In this document: positions 10,082 to 18,299 of the stretch, piece by piece
Layout of the letters: each line of letters begins with the position of its first letter
Position numbering within the stretch: the stretch's first letter is position 1
Assembly (NCBI GenBank): GCA_963813485.1
Contig: CAWEZE010000030.1
Location: 13,434-77,433, forward strand
Reading direction: 5' to 3'
DNA length: 64,000 bases
Source of the DNA: DASQUK01 sp963813485
GTDB lineage: Bacteria; Actinomycetota; Acidimicrobiia; Acidimicrobiales; VFJN01
Position numbers and translations under genes: made by a program
The notes under the pieces: model-generated
Database searches by the model: none
Told to the model about the DNA's origin: nothing
Seen by the model: the letters and a program-made list of their open reading frames with translations, nothing else

Positions 10082-11637
10082 TCGGCATCCTGGGATCGCT
10101 GAGCCAGCCCCTGCCGGTCGATCCGGTTCCGATCGAGCGGCCCGGTGTCGACTGGGGCGCCGTCGCCCCCATGCTGGTGCTGGTTGGCGGCGCGCTGGCG
10201 CTGATGCTGGTGTCGTCGTTCGTGCGAAGCCGCCGCGCGACGGTCGGCTACACCATCTTCACCTGCCTGGTGGCGCTGGGAGCGATTGGCGCCGCCATCC
10301 CGCTGTGGCTCGAGGTCAACGACGACGAGCGGGGACCCTTCTCGACGCTCGCCGGCTCGGTCGGCGTCGACGGGTTCTCCACCTTCGTGACGTTCCTGCT
10401 CGGCGCGGCCGTGGTGCTGGCGGCACTGTTCATCGACGACTACCTGCGGCGCGAGGGGCTGGAGGGCGTCGAGGCCTATGTGCTGTTGCTGCTGTCGGCC
10501 ACCGGCGGCGTGATCATGGCCCACGCCAACGACCTGATCGTGCTCTTCCTCGGCCTCGAGGTCCTGTCGATGGCCGCCTACGTGATGGCCGCGATGCACC
10601 GGCGGCGAGTGACGTCACAGGAAGCGGGCATGAAGTACTTCGTCCTCGGCGCGTTCTCGTCGGCGTTCTTCCTCTATGGCATCGCCATGATCTACGGCGG
10701 CACCGGGACGACCAACCTGGTGACGATCCTCGAGACGTTCAGCACCAGTGCCCTCACCGACGACGGGTTGATCCTCGCCGGGCTGGCGCTGCTTCTGGTG
10801 GGGCTGGGGTTCAAGGTGGCGGCGGTGCCGTTCCATTTCTGGACGCCCGACGTCTACCAGGGCGCGCCGTCTCCGATGGTGGCGTGGATGGCGTCGGGGG
10901 TGAAGGTGGCGGGCTTCGCCGGCCTCATGCGTGTGTTCGACGTTGCCTTCACCGCCTACGCGGTCGACTGGCAGCCGCTGATCGCCGGCGTCGCCGTGGC
11001 GACAATGCTGGTCGGTGCGGTCCTCGCGGTCGTCCAGACCGATGTCAAGCGCATGATGGCGTACAGCTCCATCTCGCACGCCGGGTTCGTATTGGTCGGC
11101 GTGCAGGCCGCCACCGACAAGGGGGTCGAGGCGGCGCTGTTCTACCTGGCGACGTATGTGTTCCTGGTGGCCGGCACCTTCGGGATCATCACGCTGGTGG
11201 GACGCCGAGGCGACAGTCACCACAGCCTCGACGACTACCGCGGCCTGGCCCGGGCGCGTCCGGTGCTGGCCCTGGTGCTGGCCCTGTTCCTGTTCGCCCA
11301 GGCCGGGGTGCCGTTCACGTCGGGCTTCTTCGCCAAGTTCTACGTGATCAATGCCGCGGTCGACGCGGGGTCGACCTGGCTCGCGTCCGTGGCCATGCTC
11401 AGCACCGTGATCGCCGCCTTCATCTACCTGCGGATCGCAGTCAACATGTACATGTCCGAGCCAGCCGAGGCAACGGGAGGGGGAGAAGGGTCGGGCGCCC
11501 CGCGGATAGCCGTCCCTGCCGGTGCCGCCATCGCCCTGACCGCGTGTGTGATCGTCACGATCGGCGCCGGTCTCTGGCCCGGCTCGATCGCCGACCTCGC
11601 CCGCGACGCCGTTCCGGTCCTCGCGACGTTCGGCTGA
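10078..11637 (+). CDS. nuoN: NADH-quinone oxidoreductase subunit N (locus 1)
   Basis: NuoN is the third antiporter-like subunit, next to NuoK. 519 residues. Core motifs include FLGLEVLSMAAYVMAAM, FKVAAVPFHFWTPDVYQGAP and the Lys-bearing VQTDVKRMMAYSSISHAGF. GTG start 10078 overlaps the nuoM stop. It ends locus 1; a strong stem-loop follows at 11661-11702. Confidence 0.95.
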   Translation: MIGILGSLSQPLPVDPVPIERPGVDWGAVAPMLVLVGGALALMLVSSFVRSRRATVGYTIFTCLVALGAIGAAIPLWLEVNDDERGPFSTLAGSVGVDGFSTFVTFLLGAAVVLAALFIDDYLRREGLEGVEAYVLLLLSATGGVIMAHANDLIVLFLGLEVLSMAAYVMAAMHRRRVTSQEAGMKYFVLGAFSSAFFLYGIAMIYGGTGTTNLVTILETFSTSALTDDGLILAGLALLLVGLGFKVAAVPFHFWTPDVYQGAPSPMVAWMASGVKVAGFAGLMRVFDVAFTAYAVDWQPLIAGVAVATMLVGAVLAVVQTDVKRMMAYSSISHAGFVLVGVQAATDKGVEAALFYLATYVFLVAGTFGIITLVGRRGDSHHSLDDYRGLARARPVLALVLALFLFAQAGVPFTSGFFAKFYVINAAVDAGSTWLASVAMLSTVIAAFIYLRIAVNMYMSEPAEATGGGEGSGAPRIAVPAGAAIALTACVIVTIGAGLWPGSIADLARDAVPVLATFG

Positions 11638-11660
11638 GCCATCGAGGTCGGCGTTTCGAG

Positions 11661-11702
11661 GCGCCACGGGTCCCGATGACCTTCGGGCCCGTGGGGTGGC
11701 GC
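11661..11702 (+). terminator. stem-loop after nuoN, likely terminator
   Basis: Nested inverted repeat 24 bases past the nuoN stop. Outer arms gcgcca (11661-11666) and tggcgc (11697-11702); inner arms cacgggtcccga (11665-11676) and tcgggcccgtg (11683-11693) with one bulged base. No T-run follows, which is usual for actinobacterial terminators. It separates the first nuo operon from the sigma-like gene. Confidence 0.6.
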
Positions 11703-11758
11703 AATCGGGGGTCGGGGGTGTGGTGGAATGCCAGTGAGCGGAAACGCCGCCATTCGCC

Positions 11759-12810
11759 ATGCCGAGGAACACATCCGTCACCGACAATCGCCTGATGCGA
11801 CGGTCGCAACAGGGTGACCGGCGGGCGTTTCGCGCGCTCTTGAGCCGCTATGACTGGCGATTGCGGGGTCTCGCCCACGCACTGTTGCTCGATCCCGCGC
11901 GGGTAGACGCCGTGCTCCGGGTCGCCTACGTCAGGGCGTGGCGCGAGGTCGTCCGCATCGACCCCCGCGAGGATGCGGCGGCCTGGCTCTACCGCGTGGT
12001 CTACAACGCCTGCATCGACGGGCTCCGGCGCGAGAGCACCCGCATTGGTGCCGCGCCACCGACAGCGGCCGGTATGGCGGACTGCGGCGGAAGCGGCGGA
12101 CTCGACGGACTCGGCCGATGCGGTGGACGCAGCGGAAGCGGCGGAAGCGGCGGAAGCGGCCGATGCGGTGAATGCGGTGGATGTCGGCGGAAGCAGCCGA
12201 TGCGGTGGATGTGGTGGACGCGAGTGGATGTGGTTGACCGATGCCGGTGGATGTGGCGGCGGATCCTCCGGTGGAGCCCACGGCCGCAGGCGGCAACGGG
12301 GCCGCGCCCGCCGCGACGGGCGGGCGTCAGACGCGGCTGATCGAGGCATTGGCGGGTTTGGCGCCGGCGGACCGCATCGCGCTGGTCCTGGTCGATCGCG
12401 AGGGGTTCGCTCCCGAGGCGGCAGCCCGCATCCTCGGCCTCACTCCCGACGTGGTGGAGGCGCGGCTTTCCGGCGCCCGGGCCCGGTTCACGCATCAGCT
12501 CGCCGACGTCGTCGCGGCGGCGCCTCCGCCCACCGAGGAGGCGGAGCCACCGCCCGATCCGGCAGAGACCCAGGCCGACGAGACGGACGCCGCCGAAGAA
12601 CCACAGGCGCCGTCAAGGAACCACAGGCGCCGTCCGAGGAACCACAGGCGCCGTCCGAGGAACCGACGGTCGAGCTCGACGACGCCACGTCGGCCGACCC
12701 GGCGGACACAAAGGTCGCGAGCCCGAGCGCCGCCGGCGCGATCCCCGAACGGGTCCAGCGGGGCGGCCAGCACCAACGGCTCGGACGAGGGCGGGGGCGG
12801 CGCGTCGTGA
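11759..12810 (+). CDS. sigma-70-like factor with low-complexity linker, several frame breaks
   Basis: Residues 10-90 (frame 2, from ATG 11759) look like sigma-70 region 2: RRSQQGDRRAFRALL and AAWLYRVVYNACIDGLRR. Region 4 is in frame 1 at about 12335-12490 (LAGLAPADRIALVLVDREGF, then LGLTPDVVEARLSGARARF). Between them, 12060-12260 encodes a repetitive Ala/Asp/Glu/Val linker readable only by changing frame several times. Another repeat (EPQAPSE type, 12598-12659) causes a further break. The TGA at 12808 overlaps the GTG of the next gene, a sigma/anti-sigma style arrangement. Either a decaying gene or a real gene hit by indels in repeats. The promoter target is unknown, but it sits exactly between two complex I loci. 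Confidence 0.6.
12598..12659 (+). repeat. 21-base tandem repeat in the sigma-like gene
   Basis: Units of gaaccacaggcgccgtccgag at 12618-12638 and 12639-12659, preceded by a 20-base variant at 12598-12617 that lacks one base. The missing base shifts the frame from 1 to 3, so the coded EPQAPSE units are only in phase after correction. Confidence 0.8.
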
Positions 12811-13796
12811 CACCGCCGGCCACCAGCGGAGACGGCGACGGCCACGGCCCCATCGACCCCGCCGGTCCGACGGTCGCAACCGGTCGAGTGAACCCCGTGA
12901 CCGTCGCCCTGCGAGAGCTCGCCCCGCCCGAGCACACGCCGAGCTTCTGGGACGACCTCGACCGTCGCCTGGCCGACGAGCCCCAGCTCCGCCTCGCGCC
13001 CCGCGCCGCCATCAGGCCCATCACCCAGCCGCCTCCCGTCATCGACGACCGCAAGCTTGCGGAGCACCTCGCCGGTCCCCGGCCACGGGTGGGCGGCATG
13101 CGGCCGCTGCGCTTCCTCGCCTGGGGCATGGCCATAGGTGTGACCGCGTTGCTGATCGCCGCCGCCTTGTACGAACCCGACGACGAGACCAGCGCGGACG
13201 ATGCCGCCGACACCGCCACCACATCGGCGCCCGCGGCTTCGGGCCAGTCGACGACCACGACGGCGCCGCCAACCACGACCACCGCGCCCGGAGCCGTCGA
13301 TGCCTCGGCTCCGCTGGCGCCCGACGGCGTCGGGCCGCTGCGGATCAACACGTCGTTCCGCGACCTGCAGGCGGCCGGCGTCGCCCTCACCGTCGATCAG
13401 GCGACCTTCGAGGGCTCGGGGGGCTACTGCTACGACGCGCGGGTCACCGGCGCACTCGACCTCCTGCTCCGCTTCCGCAGCCCGCTGCCCGACGAGGGTG
13501 TCGCCGATCCGGCGGACGGCGTGCTCGTCGCCGTCGGCATCGACTCGGGGTTGCCCACGACCCGGACCAGCAACGGGGGCATCGGTCTGGGCGCGCCCCA
13601 GGACCAGGTGCTCGCCACGTACGCCGGGAACCTCGAGGACCACAGCCACCCGTACACACCCGGCGGTCACGTCTTCATCGCCCCGGCGGCGCAGGAGACG
13701 GGCCTGGCCATCGCCTACATGACCGACGGATCCACCGTGAATCAGATCACCGTCGGCGCCCACGACGTCGTCCGCTACGTGGACGGATGCTCGTGA
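12807..13796 (+). CDS. single-pass membrane protein, candidate anti-sigma partner
   Basis: 329 residues, not assigned to a named family. The N-terminal half (about 110 residues) is hydrophilic and would be cytoplasmic. One membrane helix (FLAWGMAIGVTALLIAAALY, around residue 105-125) is followed by a Thr/Pro-rich linker with TTTTAPPTTTT and a C-terminal domain of about 170 residues with two cysteines (one in GGYCYD, one three residues from the end). GTG 12807 overlaps the stop of the sigma-like gene (GTGA). The coupling and topology resemble membrane-bound anti-sigma factors, but there is no recognisable zinc motif (HxxxCxxC). The extracellular domain could sense an envelope signal; this is inference. 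Confidence 0.65.
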   Translation: MTPPATSGDGDGHGPIDPAGPTVATGRVNPVTVALRELAPPEHTPSFWDDLDRRLADEPQLRLAPRAAIRPITQPPPVIDDRKLAEHLAGPRPRVGGMRPLRFLAWGMAIGVTALLIAAALYEPDDETSADDAADTATTSAPAASGQSTTTTAPPTTTTAPGAVDASAPLAPDGVGPLRINTSFRDLQAAGVALTVDQATFEGSGGYCYDARVTGALDLLLRFRSPLPDEGVADPADGVLVAVGIDSGLPTTRTSNGGIGLGAPQDQVLATYAGNLEDHSHPYTPGGHVFIAPAAQETGLAIAYMTDGSTVNQITVGAHDVVRYVDGCS

Positions 13797-13850
13797 CGAT
13801 TGAGCCCTGAACCCGCAGGTAGAGCGGCGGAAGTCCTGGTGGGGGCGGCT

Positions 13851-13880
13851 TTGGCCCCTCGTGCAAACGGTCACTAGGCT
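13851..13880 (+). promoter_or_regulatory. promoter of second nuo operon
   Basis: TTGGCC (13851-13856), an 18-base spacer and TAGGCT (13875-13880) lie just before the nuoA GTG at 13889. The predicted start of transcription (about 13887-13889) coincides with the start codon and there is no Shine-Dalgarno sequence, so nuoA is probably expressed from a leaderless mRNA. Confidence 0.55.
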
Positions 13881-13888
13881 CCCGCCAC

Positions 13889-14254
13889 GTGTCGGATCTC
13901 CTCCGTTCGTACCTGACGGCCGGCGTTTTCCTGGTCGTCGCGGTGGCGCTGGTGGCCTCGATCATGGGGCTGGGGAGCCTGATTCGACCCACTCGCCCGC
14001 AGCCTGAGAAGTACATGAACTACGAATCCGGCGTCGACCCCGCCGGCTCGATGTGGGGCCAGACCCAGGTCCGCTACTACCTCTTCGCACTGCTGTTCGT
14101 ACTGTTCGACGTGGAGGCGGTGTTCATCTTCCCGTTCGCCACCCGAGCCGAGGAGTACGGCTGGTTCGGGTTCATCGAGATGGGCATCTTCATCGTCGTC
14201 CTCGCGCTCGGTCTGCTCTACGCATGGAAGAAGAAGGTCCTCCGCTGGATCTGA
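13889..14254 (+). CDS. nuoA: NADH-quinone oxidoreductase subunit A (locus 2)
   Basis: NuoA is a three-helix membrane subunit close to the quinone entry site. 121 residues. The conserved region YESGVDPAGSMWGQTQVRYY and the acidic helix FVLFDVEAVFIFPFA are both present. GTG start at 13889 follows TAGGCT by eight bases with no ribosome site, suggesting leaderless translation. This gene opens the second complex I locus. A 199-base gap containing two 43-base direct repeats follows before nuoB. Confidence 0.95.
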   Translation: MSDLLRSYLTAGVFLVVAVALVASIMGLGSLIRPTRPQPEKYMNYESGVDPAGSMWGQTQVRYYLFALLFVLFDVEAVFIFPFATRAEEYGWFGFIEMGIFIVVLALGLLYAWKKKVLRWI

Positions 14255-14302
14255 TGCTGCCGATGACGATCCCGAGGCCGAGGCTCGAGCCGAGGGCCCA
14301 GG

Positions 14303-14397
14303 GCCCGAGCGGCCCGGCGCCGAAGGCGCCAAGAGCGGGAAGCGCTGCGTCGAAGCCCGAGCGGCCCGGCGCCGAAGGCGCCATGAGCGGGAAGCGC
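14303..14397 (+). repeat. two 43-base direct repeats between nuoA and nuoB
   Basis: Copies at 14303-14345 and 14355-14397 differ at a single base (aagagcg versus atgagcg). Each holds the hairpin ggcgcc-gaa-ggcgcc. The pair fills most of the 199-base nuoA-nuoB gap. No open frame with gene-like features spans it. Confidence 0.85.
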
Positions 14398-14453
14398 GGT
14401 GACGCCCTTGCGGGCGCAGTACACGCCTTCGCCGACTCCCGGAGGGATCGCTG

Positions 14454-14954
14454 ATGGGCCTCGTCGAGAGCGGCAAGCTGCCGAAGCCGTTGACCTCTCT
14501 CCTCAACACCGCCCGCAAGTACAGCCTTTGGGCCTACCAGTGGGGCCTGGCCTGCTGCGCCATCGAGATGGGCGCCGCCTTCGCCTCGCCCCGCTACGAC
14601 GTGATGCGCCTCGGCGTCATCCCCCTGCCTGCCAGCCCCCGGCAGGCCGACGTGGTGGTCATCTCGGGCACGGTCACCGACAAGATGGTGCCGGCCATCA
14701 AGCGCCTCTACGAGCAGATGCCCGACCCCAAGTACGTCATCTCCATGGGCGCGTGCACCAACTGCGGCGGTCCCTACTGGGACAGCTATTCGGTCACCAA
14801 GGGCGTCGACCAGGTGGTGCCCGTGGACGTGTACATCCCGGGATGCCCGCCCCGGCCCGAGGCCCTGCTCGAGGGCATCGTGCTCCTGCAGCAGCGCATC
14901 GGCAGGGAGGATCCGGCCGAGCGGTGGCGGGGTGACCCGCTCGTGGTCCAGTGA
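14454..14954 (+). CDS. nuoB: NADH-quinone oxidoreductase subunit B (locus 2)
   Basis: NuoB carries cluster N2, the last electron carrier before quinone. 166 residues. The tandem cysteines C34-C35 in GLACCAIEMG, C101 in GACTNCGG and C131 in PGCPPRPEALLEG are the expected N2 ligands. ATG 14454 comes after a 199-base gap from nuoA. Its stop overlaps the nuoC start in GTGATG. All ligands are intact, so a quinone-reducing module is predicted even though NuoE/F/G are missing from this locus. Confidence 0.96.
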   Translation: MGLVESGKLPKPLTSLLNTARKYSLWAYQWGLACCAIEMGAAFASPRYDVMRLGVIPLPASPRQADVVVISGTVTDKMVPAIKRLYEQMPDPKYVISMGACTNCGGPYWDSYSVTKGVDQVVPVDVYIPGCPPRPEALLEGIVLLQQRIGREDPAERWRGDPLVVQ

Positions 14955-15700
14955 TGTCGGACACGACGACCACCGACGAGGCCGCCACGGAACCCGAGGG
15001 CACGGCCGGAGCGGAAGACATGTCACCGGAGGTCGACGAGGTGCGCCTCGGCTGGCTCGGCACCCTCACCGAGGCCCTGGGTGACGCCGTTGTCGACAGC
15101 CACATCGCTCCCGGGCGGACCCTGTGGGTGCGGGTCGCCCGCGACTCCTGGTTCGATGCCGCCGAGGCGGCCAAGGGCCGGCTGGGCTGTACCTTCTTCG
15201 ACTTCCTGTCGGCCATCGACTGGATGCCCTCGCCCTGGGGGCGCTACGAGTACTCAGCGGTGGACGTCGGCATCAAGCCCTTCGATCCGTCGGCCTCCTT
15301 CGCCACCGGCGTCGCCGGCGGAGACACGCGCTTCCAGGTGTTCTGCCGCCTGGCCAACGTGCGCGGACGGAGCGGCCAGCAAATCGGCGTGATCCTCAAG
15401 GCCGACCTGCCCGGCGACGACCTGCGGGTCCGCAGCCTGGTGCCGCTGTACGGCGGGGCCAACTGGCACGAGCGCGAGTGCTGGGAGATGTTCGGCATCA
15501 GCTTCGACGGCCACCCGGGCCTGCGGCACCTCTACCTCCCGGGCGAGTTCGAGGGCCATCCCCTGCGCAAGGACTTCCCGTTGCTGGCCCGGTTGGTGAA
15601 GCCCTGGCCCGGGATCGTCGACGTCGAGCCGATGCCCGGGGAGCCGGCCGCCGCCGAGGACGCCGAGGGCGCTGCCAACGGGGACGGGGACGAGGCGTGA
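14954..15700 (+). CDS. nuoC: NADH-quinone oxidoreductase subunit C (locus 2)
   Basis: NuoC is the 30-kDa peripheral-arm subunit that packs against NuoD. 248 residues from ATG 14954; GTG 14951 is an alternative giving one more residue. The family signature appears as HERECWEMFGISFDGHPGL followed by GHPLRKDFPLL. The first 30 residues and the last 20 are acidic and low in complexity. It is separate from NuoD, not the fused NuoCD form. A 90-base gap with a GC hairpin follows. Confidence 0.94.
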   Translation: MSDTTTTDEAATEPEGTAGAEDMSPEVDEVRLGWLGTLTEALGDAVVDSHIAPGRTLWVRVARDSWFDAAEAAKGRLGCTFFDFLSAIDWMPSPWGRYEYSAVDVGIKPFDPSASFATGVAGGDTRFQVFCRLANVRGRSGQQIGVILKADLPGDDLRVRSLVPLYGGANWHERECWEMFGISFDGHPGLRHLYLPGEFEGHPLRKDFPLLARLVKPWPGIVDVEPMPGEPAAAEDAEGAANGDGDEA

Positions 15701-15711
15701 CCGTGCTTCCT

Positions 15712-15730
15712 CGGGGGCTCTGCGCCCCCG
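15712..15730 (+). repeat. hairpin between nuoC and nuoD
   Basis: Perfect 7-base stem cgggggc (15712-15718) and gcccccg (15724-15730) with a 5-base loop, 11 bases after the nuoC stop and about 60 bases before nuoD. Without a T-run it could slow or process the transcript rather than end it. Confidence 0.6.
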
Positions 15731-15790
15731 GACCCCATCGCCGCCCGGCTCCCTGGCGGTCGCACGGTCGGCCGGTCAGGAGCTGCGCTC

Positions 15791-16966
15791 ATGACCGTCA
15801 CCGAGCGCCAGCAGCGTGCCTACGTGGACGCCCAGGCCGCCGACGCCCGGGTGAACGTCGAGCTCGAGACCGACGAGGGCATGACCCTCAACATCGGCCC
15901 CCAGCACCCGGCCACCCACGGCACGCTGCGGGTGGTGGCCAAGCTCGACGGCGAGCAGGTCGTGTGGGCCGACGTCGTGCCCGGCTACATGCACCGGGGC
16001 TACGAGAAGCTTGCCGAGGTCCGCACATTCCCCCAGGTCACGACGCTCATCAACCGCATCGACTGGCTCGGCAGCTTCGCCAACGAGGTGCCGTTCATAC
16101 TCGCTGCCGAGCAGCTCATGGGTATCGAGGCGCCGGCTCGGGCCCGCCACATCCGCACGATCCTCTTCGAGATGGCCCGGGTGGCCAACATCGTGCTGTT
16201 CCTCGGCGACCTGGGTGCCCAGCTCGGCGCGGTCACGCCCGTCTTCTACGCGTTCCGCGATCGCGAGCACGTGCTCGACCAGATCGAGGCGGTCACCGGC
16301 GGGCGCTTCCACCCCAACTTCGACCGGATAGGCGGGCTGAAGGACGACCTGCCCAAGGGCTGGATCGCCGACACCAAGGCCGTCATGGAGCGCATCCGCG
16401 GCTTCTGCGACCAGGTCGAGGAGTTGCTGTTCGGCAACGAGATCTTCGAGGCCCGCACGCGGGGCGTGGGCGTGGTGCCGGCCGAGGTCGGGCTGTCGTA
16501 CGGGCTGTCCGGCGCCAGCATCCGCGGCTCCGGCGTCGACTGGGACCTGCGCCGCGACGGCGGGGTGACGGGACTCGCTCACGCCGACGTCGACTGGAAG
16601 GTCTGGACCCACCCCGACGGTGACAGCTTCGCCCGCTGCTGGGTCCGACTGCAGGAGACTCGCGAGGCCACCGGGATCGTCGATCAGCTCTGCGACGGGC
16701 TGCCCGGCGGGCCGATCATGGCCAAGGTCCCCCGCATCATCAAGGTGCCGGAGGGCGAGGCGTACGTCGAGACCGAGAATCCGCTCGGCGCCATGGGCTA
16801 CTACGTGGTGAGCAGGGGGGACCTGGGGCCGTTCCGCGTCAAGATCCGCTCGGCCAGCTTCTCCAACGTCTCGATCCTGCCCTGGCTGCTGCGGGGCGTG
16901 TACGTGCCCGACATCATCACCATCCTCGCCAGCCTCTACTTCATCCTCGGGGACATCGACCGATGA
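15791..16966 (+). CDS. nuoD: NADH-quinone oxidoreductase subunit D (locus 2)
   Basis: NuoD (49-kDa subunit) forms the quinone head-group site with NuoB. 391 residues. IGPQHPATHG contains H39 and H43; H43 aligns with the quinone-ligand His59 of bovine NDUFS2. GYMHRGYEKL contains Arg69, equivalent to the Arg85 that NDUFAF7 methylates in mitochondria. By the same alignment the quinone-ligand Tyr108 is a Trp here (W92, in NRIDWLGSF). The C-terminus ILASLYFILGDIDR is the normal NuoD end. A MidA/NDUFAF7-type methyltransferase follows this locus. No hydrogenase-type Ni ligands (paired CxxC) are present, so this is not a group 4 hydrogenase large subunit. Confidence 0.95.
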   Translation: MTVTERQQRAYVDAQAADARVNVELETDEGMTLNIGPQHPATHGTLRVVAKLDGEQVVWADVVPGYMHRGYEKLAEVRTFPQVTTLINRIDWLGSFANEVPFILAAEQLMGIEAPARARHIRTILFEMARVANIVLFLGDLGAQLGAVTPVFYAFRDREHVLDQIEAVTGGRFHPNFDRIGGLKDDLPKGWIADTKAVMERIRGFCDQVEELLFGNEIFEARTRGVGVVPAEVGLSYGLSGASIRGSGVDWDLRRDGGVTGLAHADVDWKVWTHPDGDSFARCWVRLQETREATGIVDQLCDGLPGGPIMAKVPRIIKVPEGEAYVETENPLGAMGYYVVSRGDLGPFRVKIRSASFSNVSILPWLLRGVYVPDIITILASLYFILGDIDR

Positions 16967-17014
16967 AGGCGCTGCGCCCGTCCACACCCCGCTCACGGGT
17001 CCTGTCGCCTCCGG

Positions 17015-17065
17015 TGCGAGGCCTACCGCCGTCGGCGCCTGCCAGGCGCCGACAGCGGCCTCGCA
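17015..17065 (+). repeat. large hairpin between nuoD and nuoH
   Basis: Core arms gtcggcgcct (17031-17040) and aggcgccgac (17044-17053) form a perfect 10-base stem with a 3-base loop. Outer arms tgcgagg (from 17015) and cctcgca (to 17065) extend it imperfectly. It sits in the 178-base nuoD-nuoH gap, where no gene-like frame was found. Confidence 0.7.
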
Positions 17066-17114
17066 TCCTCAGCGCCACCCGCTCGCTCCGCCCTGCATCG
17101 CCGGCGTCTATGGC

Positions 17115-17131
17115 CTCGGCCTTCGGCCGAG
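17115..17131 (+). repeat. second hairpin just before nuoH (locus 2)
   Basis: Perfect stem ctcggcc (17115-17121), loop ttc, ggccgag (17125-17131), ending 13 bases before the nuoH ATG at 17145. Its position over the expected ribosome-binding region could limit translation of nuoH. Confidence 0.6.
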
Positions 17132-17144
17132 TCGAGGTTCTTCG

Positions 17145-18173
17145 ATGAGCCTCGCCATCGAGCTGGCGTACTGGCAGCAGACCGTCCTGCGGACGGTCGG
17201 CGTGCTGGTGGCCGTGCTCATCCCCGCCGGCACGCTCGTCTACGTCTTCCTGTTCAAGATGATGAGCTTCATGCAGAGCCGGCTCGGGCCCATGGAAGCC
17301 GGGCCCTACGGGTCGATGCAGCTGCTGGCCGAGGTCGGCAAGTGGATCCAGAAGGAGGACATCATCCCGTGGCGGGCCGACCGCCGCCTGTTCGCCCTGG
17401 CTCCGTACGTGGTGGTGGCGTCGGTCTTCCTCATCCTGCTGGCAGTGCCGTTCGGCCCCGACGCCTGGTTCGCCGACCTCGACGTCGGCATCTTCTGGGT
17501 GCTGGCGGTGTCGTCGATCTCGGTGCTCGGCATCCTCATCGCCGGCTGGAGCTCGGCCAACAAGTACTCGTTGCTGGGCGGCCTCCGGGCCGCGGGCCAG
17601 CTCATCGCCTACGAGCTGCCGATGGTGCTCGCCGTGGTGGGCGTGGTCATCCAGGCGGGCACGCTCAACCTGCAGGGGATCGTCGCCGCCCAGCACAGCG
17701 GGGAGATCTTTGGCTTCGGCGGCATCGGCAACCCGTACATCTTCACCCAGATCGTCGGGTTCTTCATCTTCCTGGTGGCGACGCAGGCCGAGCTGACGCA
17801 GACCCCGTTCGACATGCCGATCGCCGAGTCCGAGCTGGTGTCGGGCTACATGACCGAGTACTCGGGAATGAGGTTCCTGCTGTTCTTCATCGCCGAGTTC
17901 GCCAGCGCCGGCGCCTTCGCCGCGGTGGCGGCCACGCTGTTCCTCGGCGGCTGGAGCATCCCCTGGGTCGACCTCGATGCCGACTTCATGAACGTCATCG
18001 GCCCGCTGGTGCTGCTCACGAAGATGATGCTGGTCGCGTTCCTCGTGTTCTGGGCGCGGTTCACCTATCCCCGCTTCCGCGAGGACCAGCTGCAGCAGCT
18101 CGCGTGGAAGATCCTCATCCCGCTGTCGCTGGTCAACATCCTGGCGACCATGGCGTTGAAGGTGATGTTCTGA
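17145..18173 (+). CDS. nuoH: NADH-quinone oxidoreductase subunit H (locus 2)
   Basis: Second NuoH copy, 342 residues, membrane part of the quinone chamber. Motifs are recognisable but diverged from locus 1: FMQSRLGPMEAGPYGSMQLL replaces the RIGPNKAGP form, and the charged loop reads AELTQTPFDMPIAESELVSG. The divergence suggests an old, functionally distinct complex rather than a recent duplication. ATG 17145 lies after the 178-base hairpin-bearing gap. A 126-base gap with another small hairpin separates it from nuoI. Confidence 0.95.
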   Translation: MSLAIELAYWQQTVLRTVGVLVAVLIPAGTLVYVFLFKMMSFMQSRLGPMEAGPYGSMQLLAEVGKWIQKEDIIPWRADRRLFALAPYVVVASVFLILLAVPFGPDAWFADLDVGIFWVLAVSSISVLGILIAGWSSANKYSLLGGLRAAGQLIAYELPMVLAVVGVVIQAGTLNLQGIVAAQHSGEIFGFGGIGNPYIFTQIVGFFIFLVATQAELTQTPFDMPIAESELVSGYMTEYSGMRFLLFFIAEFASAGAFAAVAATLFLGGWSIPWVDLDADFMNVIGPLVLLTKMMLVAFLVFWARFTYPRFREDQLQQLAWKILIPLSLVNILATMALKVMF

Positions 18174-18272
18174 TGTTTCGCCTCGCAACCAGACGACGGT
18201 GGGGGGTTCCGGCAGGAGCCTCCGCCTCCCACGCCCGCCGCCAATCGACCGATCGAACGCCGCCCGCAAGGC

Positions 18273-18287
18273 TGGCCGCTTCGGCCA
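18273..18287 (+). repeat. hairpin between nuoH and nuoI (locus 2)
   Basis: Stem tggccg (18273-18278), loop ctt, cggcca (18282-18287), ending 12 bases before the nuoI ATG. Same layout as the hairpin in front of nuoH in this locus. Confidence 0.55.
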
Positions 18288-18299
18288 TGGAGGCTTGAG

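Noticed and set aside
12060..12260. Repeats in the sigma-like gene considered as a CRISPR array
   Set aside because: Units are short, of the gcggaagcg type, without spacers; they encode a low-complexity linker.
14303..14397. Direct repeats considered as integration attachment sites
   Set aside because: Only nine bases lie between copies and there is no integrase or tRNA nearby.
16963..17148. Small open frame in the nuoD-nuoH gap
   Set aside because: It mostly translates the hairpin sequence, is Arg/Ser/Pro-rich and overlaps the nuoH start.
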